A model generated the notes under the pieces. The model was given only the letters and a program-made list of their open reading frames with translations, searched no databases and was not told the DNA's origin. DNA of 64,000 nucleotides from Ecdyonurus torrentis (Eukaryota > Arthropoda > Insecta > Ephemeroptera > Heptageniidae): NCBI GenBank assembly GCA_949318235.1, contig OX439137.1:8147181-8211180 (forward strand), read 5' to 3'. A program made the position numbers and the translations under genes. The first letter of the stretch is position 1. Each line of letters begins with the position of its first letter. Shown piece by piece: positions 57,201-64,000 of the stretch.

Positions 57201-60200
57201 AAGTTTGTCTGAAAATGAAAGTAGTCAAAACCTTAAATTTGTGTATAAACATAGTTTAATTGATTGGACATTAAAGCTTTCAAACCCAAGTGTTAGTTGT
57301 TAAAAAAAAAAAAAAATCTTAATATAAACTCTTGAAAATTGTTATGAAATTTACGTAAAAAGAACGATTTATTTCCTCATTATATTATGATTAGGTAATT
57401 GAGAATTGTGCTAGCCCATTTTCAGCAACATATATATTATGTTATTATAACATTATTTATATTTTATTGCATAAATATTACTGTATAGCGTTAATATTAT
57501 TTTGTATTAGTTAATTATTCATGCTCTAATGACATAAATGCACAGTGTACATTTTTACGTAATTTATTGTTTTTGTGCAAGGAACTTAATATTGGAGATT
57601 GCATGCAATCAAATTTATAGCATATTAAAAATATTACACCGTATACAATATTATGATGCTTTGTTAAAGCCACATGAAGCAACATGTGCTTTTTAATGAT
57701 TAAAGGAATAGACCGGAGAAAAACATAAGCATTTATATCACAAAGCACATGATCGGACTTACATAAATAACTTTAATTTGTCTCAAAACCCAACTGTAGC
57801 TCCGTAGCAGTGATCAGAAATGTCGATTTATGCAACCCGCACAACATTTTTATACTAATTTTTGCATGTTTCTGACGTCATAAACATGAATAGTCACGCA
57901 AATTGTATATAAAATACTTTACAGTATTTTCACGCTCTCTCGTGGAGCTACATTAACATTCTGGTAAAAATTGTCAACAGTTTTGAAGATGCCATTTTGT
58001 GTTTATTCATTAAAAAGCACATGTTGTTTTATGTGGTCTATGGCTTTAAATACAAAATTGATACTTCAAAGCTCAAGACAATGTTACTAGAATGTAAGTG
58101 TGGCCCCACAAGTGAGCGTGAAAATACTGTTAAGTATGCTATTTACGTAACTATTCTTGTTTATGACGTCAAAAACAGACAAAAGTTAATCATATAAAAT
58201 GAAAATGCATAAATCAAAATTTTCTGATCACTGATATGATGCTAAGGTTGGATTTTGAGACAAGCTATTTATATTGGTCAATGTATTAAGACTTTTGTAC
58301 GTTTATATTTTTCTCCTGTTCTATATTCCTTTAATTATATAATATGTCTTAAAGGGAAAGTTCAGGGGTTAGAACATGGCTGTTTCATTGTTAGATAAAG
58401 AGAAGAACTGTTCATTGACGCACATATGATGCCCCAAAGGCCTTTCCTTAGTCCCTTGGCAGCCCCTCAAACTTGTGCTCATTCTGCGAGATTTCCACCC
58501 CGCTACAACATTTTCTATAGAAAAGCCGTAACTATGACGTAAAAGATACAGGACGGGCTGCATAATCTCGCAGGATGATCATGAGTTTACGGGGCTATGG
58601 AAAGCCTTTGGGTCATCATATGTGAGTTTATGAAAAGTTCCTCTCATTATCTAACATTGAAGAAACCATGGTGTAACCCCGTAACTTCTTCTTTAAATAC
58701 TGGAAGTTGTGTGAACACAAAAATTTACTTACTTTAGGAGGTCCACATTTTGGACAAGTTATATGGTTACATCCGATTGTTGGAGCAATTGTGGTGGTTG
58801 TTGTAGTAGTAGTCGTTGTTGTAGTAGTGGTTGTTGTAGTGGTGGTTGTTGTAGTTGCAAGCGTAGTGGCTGCTGCAGTTGAACTGGGTAGTTCTGATAT
58901 CGTAGTTTCAACGGAAAGTGTAGCTGTGGTTGCCGTAGCCTAGAAAATTTTATTAAATGATATAAAAATATCAGAGAGGGAGAAAGAGAAAGATGGTCCT
59001 TACACGAATAGATGATATTTTTAATAATAACAATGAAGTGTTTATTGTTTCCTGCACGTTTGTATAAAGAAATGCACATTTTCTTTCATAAAAATAATTG
59101 ATTTCTATTAGTATATAGAAATAACATGTATTTAAATGGAGTTTTGCGTCAACTGAAATCTCCATCTGATCGCGTTGTATGGCCATAAGCCAATAGAATT
59201 TTTTTTTTTTTTTTTTTATTAAAGAGACTGTACGTACTAATTACACAATCTAAACTTCAGCATCTTTTATATTTAAAACAACCAAATAGATGTTGCTTTC
59301 GAAACGCGTGTAATTTAATCATAATTATAGCGGGTAAAAACAAACACTGTCTATTTTTTTACCAATATTAATTATTGTAAAATCATGCTCAAACACTTTT
59401 TGAATAAAAAAAAATCTGCACCAAGGTCAGAATAATTTAGTTTATATATATACACACACATATAATTACATATTTCAAGCAAAGAAAAAAATATTGCACA
59501 ATTATATTAATTACATGACATACATTATATAGTTATTATTGCATTTTAAGTAATTCCAATTTAGAAAAAAAAATGTTATAAATAAATATCATATAAAAAT
59601 TACAGCATTAATAATCAGCAAGTTAATTATCTCCGTAAACTTTTTTTTTCTAATTATAGGTGGATTTTCCGCCACATAAAATGTCAATATATTAAGTGTT
59701 ATCATTCTGTATAAAAACTTTACTGAAAATGTTTAATGGTCGTCAAAATATTTTGCTTAATTGACTTTTTTTGCGTATTAATTTTGTGGTCAAAATTTTA
59801 TAAAACAGAGATAAAACAGTGCCTTAATAAAGTTGTTAACTGATATTTATTATTATTAATATGTACAGCGTACAGCTCTGGCAAAAAGTTCCCGAACGAT
59901 TTGCATAGGCAACCCGCAACAACACTATGTTATCGTTATGAGAAAACGCAACGGCCGCCGCTGCCCCGTCCGGGAACTTTTGGCCAGAGCTGTACGTTTA
60001 AATTCATATAGCAAAATAATACACGACAAAAAGAATTTACGTTAATTATACTGTATTTAAGTCATATAGCATAAAAATGGATAATTTGGAACAGTATAAA
60101 TTATTGTGAGTTATATTAAATAAAATATTTTTGATTTTATAAAATATATATTATAAAATGCGATATGGAAAACACTTTTCATCGGTGCATTTTATTTTTA

Positions 60201-61735
60201 TTTTTTAATATTTACCCCTTGTTTAATATTTTTCGGAATTGCTGCAGTAGTTATCGCAACAATAACAATAACAACAACAACAAAAATGCGTTTCTTCCCA
60301 GAAGCGTAATGGTAAAAAAGAGGTTCCGTAAATGTTTCTGCGTCATCGCTTATAGGAAGCATTATGTTGTAATTAAAAAAAGTATAAGTGAATATATGAG
60401 CTATATCATCATTATTATATTTTAATTTTTGTCCATACAAAGATCCGGCTCATCAAAATGAGTTTTGTTTTGTGAGATTATTTATAGGCTCACACAAATA
60501 AATTTGAAAACAAAAATTAAACAGTATTATGCTATGTAATATATTTCTCGAGATAGAAACTTTTAAAATTATTATTATTATTTTACCTCAGTAGGACTAA
60601 AATAGATAGGCGATGTCAACTTTACTACCTTGTAGCAATATCGTCTCCCACAACATTTAATAATTTTCTTTCTTCTATTTTTAATTACTTTCTTATTATT
60701 AAAACGTATGTTAGTCGCACGTTCAGATCTTTCATGACTTTCTTCTGAAATAACAATTAAAATAAATCAATTGATTGATTTATTTAAATAGATTTTACAA
60801 TAATAAATTATATTCATAATGAGGAAGGTAAATTCTTTTTTTTAACCCCCACTTTTTATGACATTTTTGAAAAGAGCGTTAAAAAATTTTGAGGTAGTAT
60901 TTTTTCTTAGAACGATTGGAGCATGGGAAGCATTTTTAATTAATTTTTGAAAATCGACCTAAAAAGCCTGTAACGTCATCAATTGGGCATTTATTTCAGA
61001 AAGTATTGACCGTAGAAGGTTCAGTAGCCAGTTTTTTAAAATCCTGAGGACGAGCTAATTTCATTAAACTGGTTACTTAACCTCAAACGATTAGAACACA
61101 GAATTATACAAGTCAGCTACATTCACCACTTGTTAGCCGTACTAAAGACCTTTAACAAGCCGTACCAGCTCAGTAAATAATCTTAATTTTTATTTATATA
61201 CCTGGAGAGTGATCGACTCCTTGTAAATCACGTTCATAAATATTTTCATGGTCCTCCTCATTAATAACTTCATTTAGTGACATAGAAATCTATAAAATAA
61301 TAACTTTTGTCACTTATATTGGTGTATAAACGTAGCATATTTGCATAATTTTTTTTTTAAAGGTTGGTAAAGCTATACTGAAATTTTTAAGAAAAAACAA
61401 GTTTTGTTTTTATAGTTGTCTCAAAAAGTTTACTAAGTTAAAATATTTCATTAAATGCCAAGTAAAGTGAGCCACACTAAATTATTAACAATAAAATCAT
61501 TTTAGTTATTTTTAAACTAATTAATAATTATTAATTTTTTATTTATTATATATACTTATCAGAATTGATTTTTCATTATTACAAAATGCTTTGTGAAAAA
61601 TTTACTATGACACTTCAATTTAAAACAATGAAACTTATATTACAAAAATCCGTTTCGATGTTGATAAAAAAAAGTAATCAGGATACTTACAGAAATCGTT
61701 AAACATGTCAATATTAGTACGTACTGTAAATGCAT
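43123..61735 (-). CDS. Secreted Thr-rich protein with three C-type lectin domains (20 exons)
   Basis: Exons in transcript order: 61691-61735, 61202-61289, 60587-60744, 58733-58939, 57172-57208, 55788-55852, 54692-54794, 54015-54108, 52673-52832, 51501-51554, 51138-51171, 50621-50703, 49713-49815, 48407-48648, 47704-47769, 47458-47491, 47042-47109, 46417-46519, 45313-45548 and 43123-43149. The sum is 2007 bases, 668 aa and a TAA stop, with every junction GT-AG and in frame. Signal peptide MHLQYVLILTCLTIS; acidic then very basic region (KKVIKNRRKK near 65); Thr-rich linker with 22 consecutive Thr (126-147); three CTLDs at about 180-319, 350-491 and 525-660; short tail GPLPPLGG. No transmembrane segment, so secreted. 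C-type lectins bind sugars, often with calcium, in recognition or matrix roles. The ligand is unknown. CC-x-LGM repeats are of the arthropod style. Confidence 0.9.
43828..43911. repeat. Short palindrome around a CRE
   Basis: gtacttatccgattcaagaa pairs with ttcttgaatcggacaagtac. The loop contains cacgtgacgtcactgg. It lies in the last lectin intron. Confidence 0.75.
44873..45084. repeat. Compound (AT)n-(GA)n microsatellite
   Basis: About 100 bases of AT repeats are followed after about 25 bases by about 85 bases of GA repeats, in the last lectin intron. A long reading frame across it is an artefact. Confidence 0.95.
45690..46170 (-). mobile_element. tRNA-derived SINE, full-length candidate
   Basis: Read on the minus strand from 46170 it starts gctggtgtatggccgagtgg, with an A box (TGGCCGAGTGG at 46147-46157) and a B box (GGTTCGAGCC at 46094-46103) about 45 bases apart. 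A non-tRNA body follows, and the 3' part ends gacaatgtcttgattgggac... ggcaagc plus an A-rich tail. The last 120 bases recur with a poly-A tail at 55112-55256. It lies in the lectin intron upstream of exon 45313-45548. Confidence 0.8.
46590..46928. mobile_element. TTAA-type MITE family C, copy 2 (inverted)
   Basis: It runs taggaataaaccagagaaa to gtggtctatggctttaa with ctgacgtcataaacatg inside. It lies between the exons at 46417-46519 and 47042-47109. Confidence 0.85.
47797..48200. mobile_element. Long palindromic element with near-identical outer arms
   Basis: The outer 62 bases (from cccttgtcaacttactttttt at about 47800) are repeated inverted at the right end (aaaaaagtaagttgacaaggg) with one mismatch seen. 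The inner arms (about 90 bases) are clearly more diverged. The centre holds catctgacgtcacaatg / cattgtgacatcagatac. It lies in the lectin intron between 47769 and 48407. Confidence 0.85.
48702..48821. mobile_element. Small palindromic MITE
   Basis: ttttgaggtcaaatagaagc..cacatccgctt pairs with aaagcggatataaccg..agtcacctcaaaa. The length is 120 bases. Confidence 0.75.
49975..50295. mobile_element. MITE family B, copy 4
   Basis: It contains aggaaaataactcatttttc, cagtttaaaaatgg, gcaatgttgttcg, tcgcgtcgaagcgcattcag and tatgacgccatgcgta in family order. Confidence 0.65.
50745..51074. mobile_element. TTAA-type MITE family C, copy 3
   Basis: ttaaagccatagatcacata at the left and ctggtctattcgtttaa at the right. 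It fills most of the intron between the exons at 50621-50703 and 51138-51171, its left end 41 bases from the former. Confidence 0.85.
52884..52924. repeat. Poly-T tract
   Basis: A T run of about 39 bases lies in the extra CTLD1 intron (poly-A on the transcribed strand). Confidence 0.95.
53115..53454. mobile_element. TTAA-type MITE family C, copy 4
   Basis: gcaatagaccacataaaaca to ttggtctattcttttaa. The left TTAA is degraded to TTGA. It lies in the extra CTLD1 intron. Confidence 0.85.
54152..54214. repeat. (AT)n microsatellite
   Basis: About 30 AT units lie in the lectin intron upstream of exon 54015-54108. Confidence 0.95.
54277..54641. mobile_element. TTAA-type MITE family C, copy 5 (inverted)
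   Basis: ttaaaggaaaagaccagaag to gtggtctatggctttaa with TTAA at both borders. It ends 51 bases from exon 54692-54794. It contains a local gaataggca repeat in its middle. Confidence 0.85.
55112..55256 (+). mobile_element. 5'-truncated SINE copy with poly-A tail
   Basis: gggccggcccgtgtgtgctt, ccattaattggaaagtcc, taagacaatgtctttactgg and gggattggtgtatagcac match the 3' part of the SINE at 45690-46170. The copy ends in a run of 15 A, then taaaataaa. 5' truncation plus a tail is the retroposition signature. Confidence 0.8.
55420..55560. repeat. Dispersed repeat, copy 1
   Basis: ggcttatagtcatacgatgc, aatcagatggagatttcag and ttgacgcaaaact recur inverted at 59085-59240 (agttttgcgtcaactgaaat, ctccatctgatcgcgttgta). 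Both copies are followed by an A/T run and agactgtac. Confidence 0.65.
57664..58336. mobile_element. Older family C copy interrupted by a younger one
   Basis: The left piece 57664-57703 (ttaaagccacatgaagcaac, atgtgctttttaatga) continues at 58046-58336 (taaatacaaaattgatactt...ctgttctatattcctttaa). The two pieces join in register with the family C sequence when 57700-58049 is removed. Confidence 0.75.
57700..58049. mobile_element. TTAA-type MITE family C, copy 6 (inserted inside an older copy)
   Basis: ttaaaggaatagaccggaga to gtggtctatggctttaa, inverted relative to its host copy. TTAA is present at both borders, consistent with TTAA target choice as in piggyBac-type elements. It lies in the lectin intron between 57208 and 58733. 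Confidence 0.85.
58349..58697. mobile_element. TTAA-bounded MITE family J
   Basis: ttaaagggaaagttcagggg at the left pairs with a diverged inverse (cccgtaacttcttctttaaa) at the right. The inner arms are gatgccccaaaggcctttcc / ggaaagcctttgggtcatca. It lies 36 bases past the donor of the Thr-rich exon. No second copy is in this window. Confidence 0.75.
59085..59240. repeat. Dispersed repeat, copy 2 (inverted)
   Basis: This is the partner of 55420-55560 and shares the cgtcaactgaaatctccatc block. It lies just upstream of the Thr-rich exon in the lectin gene. Confidence 0.65.
59870..59995. mobile_element. Tc1-type MITE family H, copy 2
   Basis: gtacagctctggcaaaaagt / cttttggccagagctgtac ends, with gaacgatttgcataggcaac and the GC-rich acggccgccgctgccccg centre. 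Confidence 0.8.
61081..61175 (-). repeat. Degraded SINE head
   Basis: On the minus strand, gagctggtacgg, gtggtgaatgtagctgactt and gtataattctgtgttctaat follow the tRNA-like head of the SINE at 46170 with many changes and a small insertion. It lies in the lectin intron between 60744 and 61202. Confidence 0.55.
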
Positions 61736-62365
61736 ATTTTACATTTGTATATTTTTATTATAATACTGCACATTTAAACTTGCAAAAGAGTATAGTAGAC
61801 CAAGCCTGATAGTTTTTATTATAGATTTAATTTTATATAATAAAAAATGTTTACAAACCATTACATAACAATAGCTAATGAGCTTCTATTGTTTTTTTTT
61901 TATATCTTTTAGAGCTTCAGGGCCGAATACAATTATAATATTATTAACACACAAACAGTAATATTCTAATTAATTACCTCTAATGACCTATAAATAAAAA
62001 CAGCAGAGAAATATGTGTTTATGAAGTAGGAAATTTGGTGTTATGGTCTTGTTCACACGTTGTAATAAATTTTAATACAATCATGTAGTCTGTATTTAAT
62101 CACATTAATTCAACGTTAAAAAATATTTCTCCGAGGGAAATGGACTTAATAAATAAAACAGTTTTTAAGTATTTGAAATATTATTTTATTTATTTTGACA
62201 GTAAAATTTATTGCAAAAATAATTACTATAGAATAACGTTATTTCAAACTATGCGCAGGCACTATCATGACTATGATATAAAATTGTGTGTGATAATACA
62301 ATGCTATCTTATGGAGACTGTAAATAAAGCACTGTCCCAGGTTCTAAATGAATAAATTAGTTTAA

Positions 62366-62492
62366 TGTACAGCTCTGGTCAAAAGTTTAAGAAAGGGCCA
62401 GCGGCTGCCGCAGTGTTTTCAAATAAAGATAACAGAGTGGTTGCGGGTTGCCTATGCAAATCGTTCTCAAACTTTTGGCCAGTGCTGTACAT
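62366..62492. mobile_element. Tc1-type MITE family H, copy 3
   Basis: atgtacagctctggtcaaaa / ttttggccagtgctgtacat. Its interior ggttgcctatgcaaatcgtt is inverted relative to the 59870 copy. Confidence 0.8.
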
Positions 62493-62929
62493 AGTAGGTG
62501 ACTGGTTTATATCTCATAAACTGAACGACCGCGAAATATAATATTAACATGAATGTTATTAATCAATGTTAATAATGAATGAATTAATCTGAACAGATGA
62601 AATGTTATACTTATAATTTAGTTATGTCAAAAACATACAAACACTATGAAATGTTAAAGTTATTCCACTCTTTGAAGATAATTCGTGTAAATGTGAAAAT
62701 TCAAAAACTATCACCAACTTTTTTAAATCAAATAAGCATTTTTTTTTTAATTAAAAATATCATTAAAACTATTTTCGGAACAATTTTTTTTTAAATTCAA
62801 TCAATTTTATTCGAAAATTATAATATTTGTTTTGTTCAATATAAATAAAGTAGAAATAATTATTGTGAAAATAAAGTTCTTCCTTTGACTATTTCCGCTT
62901 CAAGTCGGTCACCAATTACCTTAAAGAGA

Positions 62930-62983
62930 TTGTCTATACTTGATAATATTACATTTTACATAACAAATCACAAGATAGGACTT

Positions 62984-63019
<36 letters not shown>

Positions 63020-63067
63020 TTGAAACCAGGGCATAGAAAAATTCGGGTCTTTTGCAACCAGCACAAC

Positions 63068-63098
<31 letters not shown>

Positions 63099-63250
63099 AT
63101 CGTCTCTGCACGACGTCATGATGGTGCGATAAAAGTCAGTCAGATTGCATTTAAATTTACAGTTATTTAATGCTCTTTGAACGCCTTGGTAAAAATTATT
63201 ATCAGTTTGGAGGTCCCATTATGTGATACTGATTATTAATTTAAAAGGCC
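62930..63250. repeat. Degraded TTAA-type MITE family C copy (inverted)
   Basis: ttaaagagattgtctatact, aacaaatcacaagataggac, cacgacgtcatgatg and ggaggtcccattatgtgata follow family C order. It is interrupted by homopolymer expansions. Confidence 0.5.
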
Positions 63251-64000
63251 ATACACTTATATGTCATTAATATTAATTTTACAATCGGGCAAAAGTGTGA
63301 AGTTATATTACACAGAGTCTCTATAATGTAATTTTTAATGTCTATATTATTTGTTTATGAAACAATTACACAATACTTTCGATTTTGATTCAAATAAATC
63401 TACAAAAAACCGTTTTTGTTTTATTCTAAAGGTTATGTTAATAATTACATATTTTAAGTTATGGTCAATTTTTAGGACAAAAAAATTGATAGTCAAAATT
63501 TGACGTGATAAATAATTATATATCGTTCATCCTAGTATGTCTAATAAAGGAAAATGGTGTTGAATAAAGAAAAAAAATACTCATTTGTGTAAAATACATA
63601 GAAATCTTGTATTATTGGATTTTTTTATGTATTCTGTATTGTATGAACCACGATTACATTAAAGTGCAAAAGAATTTCATGACGTGAAAATCATAATATT
63701 CTAGGATAATTAATTACAAGTACACACACATATAGTCATAATAAAATATGAATGAAAATAAAATAACGTTTTCGGTAAAATTATGTAATTTTGAATTAAA
63801 AAATAAAATAAATAATTTTTATTATGTGTGCTATAATTTAAGTAATGGTAGAAAATGTGTTTCGCTTAATAATCAAAATAAAAGTCCATAACCCCAAAAA
63901 TGAATATTTTAAATTATTTTTTTGTTGCTATAAAATAAAATAAATAGAAAATTAACTGATATATAATTTTGATAAAATGGTGATCATTTACCGCTATATA

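Larger units (their letters stand above)
52673..58939 (-). other. Lectin module 1: Thr-rich linker and CTLD1 (EPS type)
   Basis: The linker exon (58733-58939) has 22 Thr in a row, then GCNHITCPKCGPPK. A 37-base exon gives TNLWNNTGKFLT. The next exons give WQVACDKLYLFSSKS, then FEACCDLNMTLLTLADSAE, then the domain's second half with ENWFLANEPSDGGEDC and MNDVNCNGAVNYICE. EPS (282-284), downstream Glu and Asn306-Asp307 suggest a calcium/sugar site of mannose-like (EPN-related) type. Unlike modules 2 and 3, the last segment is split by an extra phase-2 intron (52833-54014) carrying a T run of nearly 40. Confidence 0.85.
61736..64000. other. Upstream region of the lectin gene
   Basis: No coding exon was seen. 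It contains the family H MITE (62366-62492), a degraded family C copy (about 62930-63250) with a poly-A run (62986-63016) and a poly-T run (63068-63094), and A+T-rich DNA. The lectin promoter must lie close to 61736, but I cannot assign a TATA box with confidence. Confidence 0.5.

Noticed and set aside
58707..58943. Plus-strand reading frame with a poly-valine tract
   Set aside because: It is the antisense of the Thr-rich lectin exon. The GT-rich strand of an ACN repeat reads as Val.

Overview
The window is animal nuclear DNA. It is very A+T-rich, has short exons in long introns with GT-AG junctions, carries many microsatellites, and is packed with short palindromic transposon relics. I assembled four complete multi-exon genes and the first exon of a fifth by eye. 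The C-type lectin modules carry a CC-x-LGM signature that I associate with arthropods, so an arthropod (perhaps a crustacean) is my best guess. That guess is inference and not proven.

Layout: (1) 408-534 (-), first coding exon of a ZNRF1/2-like E3 ubiquitin ligase running off the left edge. (2) 3083-7466 (+), TMEM64, 3 coding exons, 257 aa. (3) 7467-16678, gene-free and full of palindromic repeats. (4) 16679-23953 (-), acyl-protein thioesterase (LYPLA1/2 type), 8 exons, 219 aa, with an intact Ser-Asp-His triad. (5) About 24.1-24.3 kb, a GC-richer promoter-like block with a possible divergent first exon, followed by gene-free DNA. (6) 27511-40780 (-), an 11-exon gene for a 1708-aa nuclear protein joining an N-terminal two-repeat Myb domain to a C-terminal array of eight zinc fingers. 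I do not recognise this architecture. (7) 43123-61735 (-), a 20-exon gene for a 668-aa secreted, threonine-rich protein with three C-type lectin domains built by tandem duplication of a five-exon cassette. (8) 61736-64000, upstream sequence with only repeat relics.

In all four complete genes every splice junction keeps the reading frame. The exon sums give uninterrupted proteins, which is the main support for the models. The genes are functionally unrelated neighbours (protein depalmitoylation, ER/Golgi VTT-family membrane protein, transcription factor, extracellular lectin) and there is no operon-like logic.

The other large theme is mobile DNA. At least ten families of 100-400 bp inverted-repeat elements recur. 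They include a family bounded by TTAA, with one clear nested insertion, and a Tc1-like family with termini containing CAGCTCTGGCCAAAAG. There is also a foldback with arms of about 320 bp, a tRNA-derived SINE, and nested palindromes built from a 30-40 bp unit. Many lie in introns of the Myb/zinc-finger and lectin genes, so the primary transcripts should form long hairpins. The best leads for something undescribed are the Myb plus eight-finger protein with its internal repeated peptide motif, the lectin whose third domain has lost its inner disulfide and calcium site, and the hairpin-loaded introns.
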